A DNA stretch of 64,000 bases from Salvator merianae (GCA_003586115.2 QVOM02000112.1:101507174-101571173); one strand, 5' to 3'. Counted from the first letter of the stretch, positions 34,284 through 48,042 are shown. Notes: generated by a model not told the origin, from the letters alone. Numbers and translations are program-made.

Positions 34284-36327
34284 AGTGTTTCCATAGCATC
34301 TGTGAACCAAATTAAGAGATTATAGTGCTTCACTGGTTAAGACACTCTGCACCCACCATGGGTCAGCTACGCAGGCTCCCAGGTACATCAGCTTGGGGAC
34401 TCATGTAAGAAAAAAAGGCCTTTTGAAGCACAACTAGGTATCTCTGTCCTGATTTTGATTAGATCTGTTCTCTGAGGCCTCACCCTTTTATTTTTTTGTC
34501 AAAAGAAGCTGGTATCATTCTGGTACAGCAATACAAGAAATTCTCCATTCTTTGTAAGTTTTGAAACTTTAGCCTAAGCAGGCACATGCAACTGACACTG
34601 GAGTGTTTCCAGATAAGTGAAATAAAAATACAAGATAAATTGCTAATGGCTTCTCCCAGAAGGTGAATGAAAGGAGCGTGGAGAGGAATATCTAAGATAG
34701 TAGTGAGCTATGAGCATCTGTACAGTAAGGCTTCAGCCTATGGAGGAGGAAATGAGAGCATGGTGGAAGTTAAAACTTCTGAAGCAAAGGAGGTGTCAGA
34801 AACAATGGAGGATGAATGAGAGATTGCATTCTTCCTGATAATCTCTATTAAAACATATTAAAATATTTAGGATCAAGCTGAGTCTAAAAGAAGGCAAAAA
34901 TAGAAGGTATTATGCATCGCAGGTATGATTTACCAAGGAAGAATGACTTGGGGGGGAGGGTGATAACAGGTCCAGTGAGGCTGAGCACATCTCAGCAAGA
35001 GCGCAGTGCTGTAATCACTCTGGCTCCTGGGGTGCAATCAGACATGGCTTTTTAAAGCGTTTCCTCTAGGAAAAAGCACATCATCAGATGCACAAGCAAA
35101 GTGCCTTACACACAGATGTTCATACTTGCAGCTGTGAAGTTACCTTGTTTTGATCCACTGCAGACTGCACTCACCTCCACATTAGGACACACCTCCCCTG
35201 ACAGCAATTGATACTCACTGACTGGCCACTGGTCTGCCCACCGTTCATTCTCTGTGATTGGTAAAACTGCCTTAGAAATGGTTTCCATTCCATGGCTGGC
35301 TACATTTCCTGTCACTCGCTCTTATTTCCTCAGTTTCAGATTTCTAGAAATACGGATTTCAGGAAACAAGGATATTTCATGCAAGCACTGTCACTGTTTT
35401 ATCTGTTTTTATAATTATTTAATTGTGACTCACTCTGAGTTCTTTGGGTATAGGGCAGGATATAAATGTAAATAAATAACTTTCTGTTTTTCCAATTGCC
35501 CTTTTATTTCATAATTGACACAATGCTTCCATTGTTCATTCTCCTCATTCAGCTTTCCTGTATCATCCTCCTCCAAGTCTGCAGATGTTCCTTCTTGCTG
35601 TTTCCTCCCGCATGCAGAACAAGACATCATGGGTTTCCATATTTTTGGAAATAAGTAAATGCAGATATTCTATTGTACAAATAGAAGCAGGCTTACATCA
35701 CTGGTATCCTTCTTCTCAGGGCGGAAAACTCCTGCCTGTTGATTATTCAGTTTCCTCATCAAACAGGGGATCAGCGTGACTTGAAAAAAAGAGATGACTC
35801 CAATGCTGAGAAATTTCTCCCATCACTGGCTTCAAGACCCAAGAAACCATATGCTGAGGATTGATGTCTGCCAGGTAAGAATCAAAGTCACCTAGAAGGC
35901 GACTCTTTAACAGTGTCTGATCACATGCCTAGTATTTATCCTCTGGAGAGATCACACCCAGAGCAGCAATGTTTTTCAGCAACTATTCTCCTCTGCTTCA
36001 CCACCCTTGGAAGATATGTTCTGGAAAGTTCTCTGCATTCTTGGAGTTTGCCACCTCCTCTGGTTGTTTGTGGTTGTACTCAGTGCTTTTCCTAAGATGA
36101 GTTGCTTCTTCCTAGGGCAGCTACCCCTTCCATCAATACCTTTTCCCTTTGGAAGACACCATTCCATGCCTACACTTCCTCTCCAGGTTAGCTGGCCTCG
36201 GGGGAGTTTCTCCCTAATTCAGTTGATTTGAGCTGCTCACTTAGCATATGTTTTCACACAGCATGAAATGTTTCTTGACCTAACCCTCCTGTTATAGGAG
36301 ATTTATTTTTATTTAACTGTAAACAAG
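34284..36327. other. Intronic DNA; one LINE-tail scrap
   Basis: 35395-35480 carries tgagttctttgggtataggg then aggatataaatgtaaataaa, a LINE/SINE 3' tail on the plus strand. The remainder shows no recognised repeat, exon or RNA gene. Confidence 0.5.
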
Positions 36328-36690
36328 GGCAGCTGTGGAGCACTAAATTGTACGTCATAGCTTGACCGGAGCAGCTATCCTGCTCCCGGTCAAATGCATT
36401 TGCACCCGCTTTCAGGTGTGAATACATGGCCACACAGTGTGTGGCGTCTGCACTTGCATAATCGTGCAATCGTGTCTGCACATGTCTGCGCACTCTGTAA
36501 CATTGCCGGTTGCCATGGCAGCGGCTAAACACTTCCTGGCCGCTGTCATGGTGAAGATCGGGAGTAGGACACCAGCATGCACAATGCAAATGCTGGTATC
36601 CTTCTGGTATTCATGTCTAGGGCCCAGCAGTGTGGATGGTGTCCGCACTGCATGGTCCATTCCATGTGGAAAGTGAGAATACACTCTAAT
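36328..36690 (-). mobile_element. TIR element, type C, reverse orientation, left end missing
   Basis: Interior blocks in reverse type C order: cagctgtggagcactaaatt, gctcccggtcaaatgca, ggttgccatggcagcgg, cagtgtggatggtgtccgca. The right end gtggaaagtgagaata is weak, and the left TIR is not visible. Confidence 0.7.
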
Positions 36691-37179
36691 TCTCTAGATT
36701 TTCACCAAAAGCTCTACTTGTGGTGCTTTCAACTTCTAAACTAGATTAGTGATTCGAATTCTGGCATAGGGTCCTTTGCATATCAGCAAGTTTCTGTTCA
36801 CCTAAAATGCAATTATTTATTTTTATTTCTAGTTGCCTACTGTTTGATTTCTCCCACTACTCATACTATTTTTAGGATGTTGTTTTAATATACACTGTTT
36901 TTAGGCAAATAACTGCTTAGGTGACTTTAAAAACAATAAATATATAAACATTCAGGCGTTTACATATATTTTGCAATATAAGGAAGTAGTACCAACATAA
37001 GATTCAGATTCTGCTTCTCTGAAAAGCTCAAGAAAATATAGGATTCCAAAGCATTTTCACACTGAAATGGTGAACAAATATTGTTTATCTTTACCAAGGC
37101 TGCAGCATGGGCCTTGAGGTTACATTCTGACTTCTAGACATTATTAAAATAGCACAGAAAAGAATTGTAGCTTTAGTCA

Positions 37180-37446
<267 letters not shown>

Positions 37447-37710
37447 CTATAAAAAGTTTTATATCTATATATAAAATCTTATTCAAGGAGGTTGGGTCAA
37501 CAAAGAATCAGTGCACATGGAAGACTGGATTAACCTTAGTGCTACTTACAGAGAACTTCGCTAATGACCGGTACAATATCAGAAATATTTATTGAAGAGA
37601 AGATCTCGTTGAAGAACAATGGAACTTCCTACAACAAGTAAACATGCAGTGTCCTAGAAGTGTGACTATTTTTTGTTTTTTTTAACATAAAACTGTGTAT
37701 TCTGGCAGGG

Positions 37711-37846
37711 GATGAGAAGAATAGATAGTGTCATGGAAGCAACAAACACGAGCTTAGGCAAAGTCTGGGAAACAGCAGAGGACAGAAGGGCCTAGCGTCT
37801 ATGGGGTCATGAAGAGTCAGACATGACTTAATGACTGAACAACAAT
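37711..37846 (+). mobile_element. Bov-B (RTE) LINE 3' end
   Basis: The plus strand reads RIDSVMEA and then, after stops, HEESDMT at the end of the ORF, followed by aatgactgaacaacaat. This is the 3' end of Bov-B: the ORF finishing in a S-D-T/M-T motif and the ctgaacaacaa tail. 5' truncated and decayed. Confidence 0.85.
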
Positions 37847-38294
37847 GTATTATCTCATAACCAGCAGTGCCAGTGGTTTGTACCACAGGTTGATGTTTGC
37901 TCAGGAAGATCAAAACAGGGTTTTCACCCACAACTTTACTTCACCCTTGTTGCCCTCAAGGCCTGATCTGTGGGCTGCCATTGATTATATTACTACAGCC
38001 AATGGTCAAAGAGATAAGGAAAACAGACTAATAACTGAAATGCATGGTTTCTTGACAATTACAAGAAGAAAGTAATCATGTTAATTCAGAGGAAGTTCCC
38101 GGAAGGCCTGAGACACAAAATAAGGAGATTTCCATACAGAATATAACAGATGATTGTAGTGAACATAAGAACTACGCACTGCTAAAAAGAATTCAGACAG
38201 GTGATTTTTCAAGGGAAAACAAGGACTTTAAACTACAGATACAACCTTGTACATAGAGTGGGAAGATTTTATTCTCTTCTTCAGTTACAATCAA

Positions 38295-38425
38295 AGTCCT
38301 TTCTGCACTGGGCCTTATCCAGATTATATCCTGGAACAGGAGCGTGCCATCTGCATGTTAGTACAGACTATGGCAGAACCCTGATCCAGGATATATCCAG
38401 AATAAGGCCCAGTGTAGAAATGACT
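38295..38425. mobile_element. TIR element, type A, internally short
   Basis: 131 bp. Left end AGTCCTTTCTGCACTGGGCC; the right end ataaggcccagtgtagaaat is its inverted copy. Matches the outer parts of 56236-56418. Flanks CAA and TAA differ at one of three positions. Confidence 0.8.
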
Positions 38426-40166
38426 TAAGATAAAATATACTGGTATGTTAGACAATGTATAGAATGCTCATAACAAAGCTTTCCATTCCCATTTTATTTT
38501 TACAGCTTTCATTCTGAATATGCCAAGTTTATTTACTTTTTCCCTTCTTGAAACAAATGAAACAATAACAGAAGGACCTTTTTCTCCAAATACCAGTTCT
38601 TTGAAAATTGTTTTAATGTTAATATAGTAGACATAAGTAATGTCCATTGCTCTTCCTTTGCTGTTATGTACATAAAGTTTTAGCTGTTTTTAAAAATTTC
38701 CTGTCCTTTGACACTAAGCAATATCAACTGAATATGGAACTTTTCTGCCTAATTTCCCCACCCCCACAAAATATCTGAAGTTTGTATATGCACAGAAGGT
38801 CATTGCCCACTTGTGGCATAAATAATTGATCTATGACAAGGAAATAAAAAGTGTGACACAAAAGTATATGTGAAGATACATTTCTTTCTCCTACAATTTC
38901 ATTCAGAAAAGGAAAATCTCCCTCAAAAAAAATCCTAAGAGATTTTGAGGATTTTTGAATGTCAGAATACTCTCTTTCTTCAAATATATTTCTGTTCAGA
39001 ACATACATCCCTTGGTTTCTAAATTTGTATCTTCACATGAGGTGTATCACAAATGACAACAGACTTCAATTCCTTCCACTTTGGCCCAAGGCTTCACTTT
39101 AAGCTAATCAGTGTTATAATTAAATACATAGTCAGAAGAACATGGAGGTTCTACTCATAAGCACTGATAACCTTTTCCTGAAAAGTGTGTGTGAGGAGAG
39201 CAGCAGGTTTCATGGTTTCTAATTTTTTTTCTACTTGCAATTATTTTCATGTAAGAAAACCATTCTGATTAATAGACCTTTAGTTCTTGTACTACAGTTC
39301 TCACCTATGTTACTAAAATATATGTGCATGCAATTGATAGACAGAAACTAAGATATTATGTCACATTCATAATATTTCAGATATCTTAACAAACGCAAAA
39401 TATTGCTTGAACTCAGAAGCCAAAGCAACTAGTAAAAAGAAAATCACACAAACAGAATCTTTTGCACCCTGGTGAGTAAACTTTAGCAACACAACATGAG
39501 TTTTAATTATTCGTAACGCTCGAAAAACAATTTAGAAAGCAGACTCATGGAGTTCCTTTTTACCTACCAAGTCCTTTTATTAAGCTGATGATCACACTGG
39601 ATCTTCTCCAACAGGCTAGTGAAACCTCCATGAGACTGAAACCTGAAAAGTTCCAATGTTTAGAATTCTTTTGTTTCTAAAACTGAGGAAAAACTGGCTT
39701 GTTTCATGATCTTGGTTTGGTCTTTTCTCTAGAGATTACATCACCCCACCTCCAGATTCAAGGCAGGGAGCTTCTTTTTAAGCACCAAAGACCTGCAGTA
39801 ATTGAGCTAGAGCAAGTTTCCTGATCAGAACACGCTTTCCGTAACCAAAGGGGCAATTTTTAGCTTCAGTTGATGATCATGACCTACAACTTGCAGAGTG
39901 GCTGCCAGTCTATATTTATCCACAAGCACATACTATACTGGCAGATTAGCAACTCTGCTTCAAGCACTCCAAGAACATGAGACTTGCTTGTATAGTTCAG
40001 CATAAACAACTCTCACATACCCACAACAAGCATTATTGCAGGAACCAACCTGAAGGCAGGTTAAGTGAGTCTGCAAGTTTGGTTTCTAGCTTTAATTTTC
40101 TGACTTAAGATCTATGTTTTTAAAAGTGTAAACAAACTGTTGCTTTATTTGTCATATGTTAGCTAT
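38426..40166. other. AT-rich DNA, nothing recognised
   Basis: No repeat family, exon or RNA gene recognised. Short ORFs only. Confidence 0.5.
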
Positions 40167-40599
40167 GGCATTTTCTGCATGGACCCTAAATTCAGATTAA
40201 GGGCCCGTGTGGTACACATCTAGACCTCATAGATCTGTGCGCGATCCTAATTAGGGAGACCTTAATCAGGATCACTGGTTGATCCATTTAATTAAATCTA
40301 GCAGCGGAACCAGCAGCCCTATTCTAGAACACCGAAGGTGTGGTATGCCATAGTGCGCTGCTGAAATGCGTCCCCCAGAGGCCTCGAGGCTAGGAACTTT
40401 TGTTCTTAGCCCTCGGCGGCATGGCGGTGCAGTTGGAAGCTCACGTGAGCTTTGAGGTTGTGGCATGGGCCGGTATGGATCAGCACTGTTGTACAGATGC
40501 TGCTGAGCTCACCCATGCCTTCTCCTGACCGGAATCAGTGGGCATGGTTGATCCAGACCCACTGATTCCAACTAATGGCAGTTTAAGTGCAGCAAATGG
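40167..40599 (-). mobile_element. TIR element, type G
   Basis: Left end GGCATTTTCTGCATGGACC; the right end tttaagtgcagcaaatgg is a degraded partner. It is an antiparallel relative of 42225-42640: shared blocks are cagattaagggcccg, gacctcatagatctgtgc, ccagaggcctcgaggctagg and ccagacccactgattccaac. Non-coding. Confidence 0.7.
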
Positions 40600-40605
40600 T
40601 TAAAA

Positions 40606-41028
40606 ATGGTAAATCAAAAGTTCTTCCAGCTTGGGCTCTCTTCCGATTTTCTATTTCAGCTGGGCCCCAAGTCAGTCACTATGCTAATTAAGCAAAGAGT
40701 AAGAGATAATACAGCACAGGAGTTAATAAGCAAAGCCACAGGCCCCTGCTCACCTGGGACCCTTGATCTCTCCTTCTATCACACATTTCAGATGCCCTCC
40801 TACTTAAAAAAATGAATGGTGAGCAAACTCAGAATTGTCTTTACAAAAGCAAGACTAAATGTTCTGCCCAACGTGATGCTGAAGAGACGATTTGAGAGAT
40901 TTCCCTTAAATCTGAGATTCTGCCCATGTAATAATGGGGAGACTGAAACAGTTGAGCGTATCCTTCTGATTTGTAACTTTTATGCCAAAACCCGTAAGGA
41001 GCTCCTCTATCCCATATTAAGCCAATAG
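40606..41028 (+). mobile_element. Non-LTR retrotransposon ORF2 C-terminal remnant
   Basis: Two abutting open stretches with a frame break near 40816. The second reads VFTKARLNVLPNVMLKRRF, then LRFCPCNNGETETVERILL and ICNFYAKTRKELL. The C-x-C ... E ... C-x-FY-x-x-x-R arrangement is typical of the Cys-rich C-terminus of LINE ORF2 proteins. The clade cannot be fixed. It directly abuts the type G element. Confidence 0.65.
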
Positions 41029-42224
41029 ATGGGCTGATCTAATACCACGCATCCTTAAGGATAGTTACTAAAACAACATTAAATCTGCATGCTTGCTTAA
41101 GAGAGAGAGAATGTGTGCCTCTGAACTCCAGTGCAACCTCACACCATGTTTTTAAAAGTTTAAATTTATAAAGGTGCATATTTTATGAACAGCCATTATG
41201 GAAATTTGAAAATATTTTGTTTTCGTATCCAAAATAAAAAATACTAAATCATCAGATTATTATGTAAAAAGGAAAGGAAACACAAAGAAAAGAAACAGAA
41301 GGAAAATATTCCAGAAAAAGCACATTATTGGTTTCATGAATTAAACAAAGCAGCGCTCACTAAATTTAACAAACACATTTGTAGGTGTGGAATTTATCAC
41401 AAACAGCAAAGTGACAGAAGGCTTCTGTAAGAGCAGTTGTCAAGGGAAAGACTCAGTCCAGCAAGCTAACTAACCAGCCTCTGGTCAGGATTTATTTATT
41501 CATTTGTTTGTATTTCTATCCCGCCCTATACCCAAGGGTTTCAGGGCGGGTCACAATAAGCTCATTCTTATTAAATAATAAGCGTTTCAAAAATCAACAA
41601 AAAAACCCTTCCCACAGAAGCTAACAAATCATACAGTACAGCACACAATTCTAAGCAAAATATCACAAAAAGAGAACACTACTTACAACCTGGTCACCAA
41701 CACTAATCGAGAATGGAGTAAAATGATATAAAATAATCAACATTAAGGGGAAAAACCCATTCTGTTCTGCAACTGAGGTCAGATTAGGTTGCAACCACAC
41801 AAGCTTCCAATGAGAGTGGATGAGCAAACATGAGCACAAGCTAATATTTTGGAAGCAGAGAAGCAGGATGTTCTGCGCTTTCTCCAAACCAGGCATTCTC
41901 CCTCTCCCCTGTTCTGTGGCCTCCCAGGGCTAAAAAGAAAAAGGCAAGCCAATTTATAATTGTAATAATACTGTTATCTTCTGCTCTTGTGCTATGGCAG
42001 TCACATTTGCCCTCAGAAAGAGACAGCCATCAGAGGCACAGGCCTGCCCCCATTTTGTTTAATGCTGTAAAGCTTTCCTCAGAGCTCTTTCTCCTGCTCT
42101 TTGGAAAACACTACTCCTCAGATCCTGATGACAGATGTAAAGTACATTGTTATGACTACTTGTGATGGGAATACCCTCCGGTTGCCCCAGAGTCACCCCA
42201 TTTCCCATGCATGGACGTAGCCTT
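41029..42224. other. Intronic DNA with a reverse LINE tail at about 41487-41600
   Basis: ggatttatttattcatttg followed by atcccgccctatacccaagg and tcagggcgggtcacaa is the reverse of the same LINE 3' tail type seen at 25980 and 56490. Otherwise nothing recognised. Confidence 0.55.
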
Positions 42225-42640
42225 GGACTTTTTCTGCACTTACCCTTCTGCGTTCAGAATCAGTGGGTCTGGAACAGCCAGGCTCGTTGATTCCAACCAT
42301 GGAAAGGAAAGGTCTAGAATAGCGCTGTCTCTATGACGGTGCTGGTGCAGACCAGCCTAAGCCACAGCCTCAAAGCTTTGAGGCTGGATTTCTACACCTC
42401 CAAGGGCTAGAGCAAAAGTTCCTAGCCTTGGAACCTCTGGGGGATGCATTTCAGCAGCATGCTATGGCCTCTGACATACCAGTAACTCCTGAATCTGGAT
42501 CATGCTCCATCTAATAAAGACAGAGTGGACACGTGGGGGGGGCAGGACCTCACAGATCTGCATTAATGTGTGGATCTATGAGGCCCATATCAGCACTGTG
42601 GGGCCCTTAATTCCAGATTAAGGTCTGTGCAGAAAGGGCC
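42225..42640 (+). mobile_element. TIR element, type G
   Basis: 416 bp. Left end GGACTTTTTCTGCACTTACC; right end reads GGCCCTTTCTGCACAGACC from the other strand. Antiparallel to 40167-40599. Flanks CTT and TGA do not match. Confidence 0.75.
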
Positions 42641-42947
42641 TGAGTTGCTTAAGGTTACAGGCATGCCTTAAAAGCTTAATGAATGGACAAGGGGCAGAGT
42701 TTGCTTACTATCCTATGGACAAAATTCGGGGCCAGCCACAAAACTTTCCTTATCTGTGTCCTTCAACTTATAGGTTAGAATCTTAGGCATAGATCAGAGT
42801 CACTGGAATGAAGCTGTTTAGGGGTTTAAAGGTTATCTTAGATACCATATCATGGGTACAGCAAAAGATCAGCTTTCCTTTCAGTGGCCCACTTATTAAA
42901 TGGGCTTCAGTAACCCTTTCAAGGCAAAAGGAGAAGGGGACAGACAA

Positions 42948-43094
42948 GGATGAGACGGATAGATAGTGTCATGGAAGCAATGGACATGAGCTTGGGCAAA
43001 TTTCGAGAGATAGTAGGGGACAAAAGGGCCTGTTGTGCTATGGTCCGTGGGGTCACAAAAAGTCAGACACAACTTAACAACTGAACAACAACAA
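42948..43094 (+). mobile_element. Bov-B (RTE) LINE 3' end, better preserved
   Basis: The plus-strand frame reads RWIDSVMEAMDMSLGKF, then REIVGDKRA, then MVRGVTKSDTT and a stop, followed by caactgaacaacaacaac. These are the last codons and the 3' tail of Bov-B ORF2. The frame is open to the end, unlike 37711-37846. Confidence 0.9.
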
Positions 43095-44875
43095 CCTCTA
43101 CTGTTAGTGGCTGGCCCAGAGGTAATTAGTTTGGCTGGCTGCTTAGCTTGGCATTGGTCTCAGCTAACATCATTTCATAACCTCACCTTTCCTTCTTTCT
43201 TTGATTCTTCCTTTGTTTCTTTCTCTGCCAGGGCCTGTTCCATCCTATCCATGTCCCATATCATATTTGCTCACATAATGGTTAACACATTACATGGAAA
43301 GGGGAAACTCGAAACAATATTGGTGGAGGATGAGGGGTAGTTTTTGTCTGTTTGGCAAGAAGCAGTTGCAGCCAATTATAGCACATCCTTGTAACTTGCA
43401 TCTCTTCACACTTTCCTTCACAGCCAGAAGCAGGAAAAAATCATTCTGCTTCTAGATTCCATACTGTCAGCAGCGGTCATATGTGGCACTGGCTGAAGAA
43501 AAGAATCCCATTTTAAATATGTAGGGCTTTAAGGTTTCAAGAAGTGTTGTTATATGCAATGCTATTGCCAGCTCAGCCTATAATGATAAACACACCTTAT
43601 CATTAGGAGGCTCTCTGAGAAAATGCAAACTGAACAGTCTTGTGCAAACCACTGTTCAGTCCTGCTCAAATGGCAGTAAAGAGGCCTAGGACGGCTGGGT
43701 GAAGCAGCTAGCAAACTTAGGTGATGCTGCCTTTCCCATGGATGTGGAAGTAATGGCAGTGTCTGCATGGCTGACTGAGGAGGCGAGTTTCCATGTGATT
43801 TTTTCAGTGCTCAGTTGCTCCTTAATGACCCTTCAGTGACACAGCGAGCCTGGGCTTGCTAAGATCAGACAACAGTTCCCACAAGCCTAAAGTTGAGCTT
43901 TCAGGACAAATGCAAACCATCAGATTTATTATAACACATAAGCATGCTAAATATATGGCCAGACAGTTTATACACAGCTGGCCGGATCTATAACTTGCCT
44001 TCTAATCACAGAAGGGCTTTCTTACAATTCTTAAAATGCAGTGCCGAGAAAGTGAATCTAACTTAAAAAATTTCTTCCACCTGTATAAGAGAACGTGCAA
44101 ACTCCAGTACAAAGCAGAAGCCTAAAAACCCACTTATGATAAACAATATGAATCTTTATACACTCACTGTGGAGGTATTTAAAGAATAGCCATAACTGCT
44201 AGTTTCTTTTCCCCTCATGGTACGATGGTTTTTCCCTAGAATTCTTCTAGTTATTCTTTCTAGAACTACAACAGCGTGAAGTGTAATTATCTGCTTAGCT
44301 CTTTGTAGACCTCCAGTAAACATGTAGAACAGCCATTTCATTTAATGATGAAAAAGATTTTGGCTGAAGTGCAGTACATAGCTGAATGCATCAAATTCCC
44401 ATATCAGTGGGATTTCAGCAGGTCTCGATCCCTACTTAAATGAAATTAGTCATGTAATGTATTTCCCACAAATAAATAACTTCATTGTATAAACATGCAG
44501 ATTTCTTCTCACTGTGATATAAACACCCAATGTATCCTGCAAAAGGCCTGGTCAGCTGGGATCTATGAAGTTTGTCAGAGGATCAAGAACACCTGTACTT
44601 TCCAAGAACAATGAATATGAGGGAACATTAGGAATAATTATGGAAAATTCAAGCATCTTGCCTTTTAAATGTATTAATTTAATATGGATAAAACTAACTG
44701 AAAAGGACCAATCCAATGCTTAAGAAATCAGTGCATGAAACCTTGCCAAAAAGAATATATTAACAACTTGGAATATGAAGGAATCATGAATGCACAATAT
44801 TCAGAATGATAATACAAATATGTTTCAGATGCTTGCTGGCTGGTAAAAACAGTTACCATTATATTCTGTCACTAT
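43095..44875. other. DNA with one unnamed dispersed repeat, otherwise nothing recognised
   Basis: About 43690-43850 is homologous to about 61300-61430 (shared ttccatgtgatttttt / tttcatgtgatttttg and agtgctcagttgctcctta / gaagctcacttgcttttta). I cannot name this family. The rest shows nothing recognised. Confidence 0.45.
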
Positions 44876-45358
44876 GGGCCTTTTTGTATTTACCTCCAAA
44901 TTGCTCAAGCAAGGGTCTATAGGCCTCCCTTCTGCATGCTGATGCATACCCACTGCTAGTATGCTCACCAAAATGGCCACCTAGTCAAGGATTCTGGTAG
45001 ACCTTTTTAAAGACGTCTACCAGTGGTCTAGTGGGTGCTAAACCAACCACAGAGTAGTGTGAATGTCACATGGTTTACCAGGGGGGGCATTTTGGTGGCA
45101 CACCAAAGCATGCCACTGAAATGGGTCCTCTGGAGGCTCCAAGGCCAGGAGCTTTCTTTCATTCCTGGCTGTCAGAGCCCTCGGAGCCAGCTCTGAAGTG
45201 GGTGTGAGCTTCAAGGCTGGCACAGGGGCTATCCCAGAAAAGCCATCCAAATATGGATGGCCTTCTTCTGGGACACATGGACTGGATCAGGAGGAAGACC
45301 GCTCCAGATGATCTGGTCTCCCTGGGGCAGTCCACTACAAGTAAGTGCAGAAATGCCC
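44876..45358 (+). mobile_element. TIR element, type B (TSD TAT)
   Basis: 483 bp. Left end GGGCCTTTTTGTATTTACC; the right end reads GGGCATTTCTGCACTTAC from the other strand. Flanked by TAT at 44873-44875 and 45359-45361. Interior shares tttggtggcacaccaa and aatgggtcctctgg blocks with 12934-13431. Non-coding. Confidence 0.85.
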
Positions 45359-45759
45359 TATATTTGTTTTTTAGCACTACAACGCTACCATACAACATGG
45401 TAATAACATATAGTAGCAGTGTAGTATATTGTAAGCAGTGCTAAAACAAATAAACTTGAAAATATGACATAGTTACCAATATATATTATTCTCTATGTTG
45501 ATGAAAAACATCTGTTTTTCCAGATATTGACAAAGGACAACTCCATCATCCCTAACCATAGACCTACTTGGACTTACAGAGAGGCACAGCATCTCCATCC
45601 CTGAACTAGGGGAAGCTCTCCTGTTAGAAAGATATTCCTAATCATGATGATAAATCATTACAGCATTTCTGTTTATCTCATGTTTAGATATGATACTATC
45701 AGAGAATAAAGCTACCTGGCTGTTGTCAAATGAGATGCTATAGTTTATAATGCTTCCTG

Positions 45760-45968
45760 AACATAAGAGGAGCCCTGATGAATCAGGCCACAGCCCATCT
45801 GGTCCAGCATCCTATTTCACACAGTGGCCCACTAATGGCTTCTGGGTATTCTCAAGCAGAATAAAAGGCAAAGCCTTCACCTGCTCTTGACTCCCTGCAA
45901 ATGGTTTTACAGACATCCTGCCTGTCTTTCCAACCTGGAGGCAGTACCTAGGCATCCATTCTAGTAGC
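45760..45968 (-). mobile_element. CR1-like LINE 3' end (TTCTTATG family), reverse
   Basis: ataagaggagccctgatgaa at the low end is the reversed 3' tail; it runs through ccacagcccatctggtccag and tgggtattctcaagcagaat to attctagtagcc. Same family as 30188-30421. Confidence 0.8.
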
Positions 45969-48042
45969 CAAACTTAGCCAATCCTGGATCTTGACTCAAA
46001 CCACTCTACCTTACACTGTCATTGCCTAGATTGCTATACTCTACTGTGAGCATCCACTCCTTCGGGTAGAAGAGGGAGATGCTCTAAGTGTCAGACCCAG
46101 ATTCAGACAACCAAGCAGAACTGGTCCAACAGGAGCCTATTGCAGCACCACCACTCCAGCTAAGAGCACTGCATTGCCTTCACAGAGGATTGCTATCCAG
46201 TTCTAGTGTGGGGCTCCCATATAGAAAAGAGAAATTTTAAAATGGGATTCACTACATTACAAACTGCTCCAGTCGAAATTTTCTCTTCTAAACAAACCAC
46301 CAAAAATATAGAATTACAGACAAGGTTCCCCTTAAGTGCGCAAAGAGCTGAAGCTCGGTTAGACCTTCTGACTTACATATGATGTGACCTGCTGCATACC
46401 ACCAGCTTGTCTTTCCAGCAGCTTATCCTTGCTTGGCAGTGTTTTTTCAGTGGCACTAAAGGACAAGCTAGCAGAAAGGCAACCTGGTGCCATGCTGCAC
46501 AGCACATCACATACCAGCCAGAAGGCCTAACCAACCTTCAACTGTGTGTGTGCTTAAGAGGAAACCTTGTTTGGGACCCTTTAAATGGAGGGGCTCTTTG
46601 GAGGTGGCATCTGTTCCTGAGAGAAAGCTACTCCTATATGTGGGTCAGCCTGAGGTTAAGCACCGCTGAAGCAACATCTAGGAGGTTTTTATGAAGGAAA
46701 CCAGTTTGAACTGTACATGGAGCTGTCCAGAGTGCCAGTGCTTAATTTGAACTTGATGTAAGGGAGAGGATAAATGCTGCATTATACTGCAGTAAACATA
46801 CCATCTTAATGGAGTTTCAATTATGTGTTGGAATGTTTGGTTTTAAATATGCTTATTTATGTTTTGCTCTTACTTTTAAAATTTTCCTTGCTCTTTGTAC
46901 ACTGCCTCGGGTTTTTTGAAGAAAAGTGATGAATAAGTAAACATACTGTAAATATAAAAGTTTATGTACAAAGAATGCATGTAAGCATCAAACCAGAAAA
47001 AGGTATGTATTTGTGTTTAAATCCAATTGATTTAACATCATTTATTTTGTGCAACTAATCTTTTCTCTTTGTTTTAGTAAGTCTTCAGCACAATTTTGTT
47101 TCAGCTAGGTATGAAAAAGTAAATCTTCCTCTAGGTATTCTCTGGTATGTTTTTTTTTCTTATTTGCTCATGGGTTAATGTGAATATACACAATATCAAG
47201 TAAGAGATGAATGCGTGGAAAAGGAAAGACTTTACTGTATATTGAAGTTTATCCAGTGCCTACAGTTTCACAAAACTTCTTCAGTAGCTTAAAAGAGAAG
47301 GTGGCATGGGCTAATTAGATACCACTTTTGAAGGCTGCTGGAGTGCTTTCTTAATCAACCTGCAAGATTTTCTTTTACAGTAGGGATGTGCTGAGCAGTT
47401 GATTTTTATCTTGTTTCAGTTTTGCTTTCACTTAGTAGTAGATATTTCCTCTCGTTGTATGCAGTTGTTTTCGAAGAATGCACCGCCCATGGTTAGATTA
47501 TACGCAGTGCTTTTAGATATATGTAATACTTTTAAAACTTTTTACATGTGCACGCACAAAGCTTACTTATATTAAAATGCAACCTTCTCTCACAGAGGAC
47601 AAGATTATCAAGCAAAATTGAACTGTAGTAGTAATTGTGGTCTATCGAAAACCGTATTTTCTTCAGTAGCCAATGGATGTCATTATAGTACCAAATCTGT
47701 ACAACATGACTGTGCTTTGTTTTGTTTATTACAAGAAAATGGAGTACCAGCTTCAAAAGAATTCATTAACATTCAATCCAATAACTTAAAAAATCATTTT
47801 CTACAGTTTTTAAATCATTGTTAATAACTATGCTAAGGTGACAATCCCTATTCTGAAGAGATCCAGAATTCCATTGCTCCCTTAACAGCTAAGTGCAAGG
47901 CCTCAGTTTTTGTTATACATGTGATCAGGAGTTTCCAGATCTGGTGGAACTGTATTCCTCCACTTATGGCCCTCATGACTCTAAGGTAGTATGCTATCTT
48001 CTCTCCTATAGCTATAGTTTCCCCAGAGCTAACCATACTAAT
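45969..48042. other. Intronic DNA with a LINE-tail scrap at about 46800-46950
   Basis: The stretch tctttgtacactgcctcggg then gtgatgaataagtaaac resembles a LINE 3' tail. A 95-codon ORF at 46407-46694 has no recognisable domain. Nothing else named. Confidence 0.45.

Noticed and set aside
34318..34400. Possible tRNA-like SINE head (tgcttcactggttaagacac)
   Set aside because: An A-box-like start is present, but the B box and the tail are too degraded to support a call.
47384..47493. Possible hAT ends (gtagggatgtgctgagc ... atgcaccgcccatgg)
   Set aside because: The inverted ends match only loosely and no 8-bp duplication is seen.
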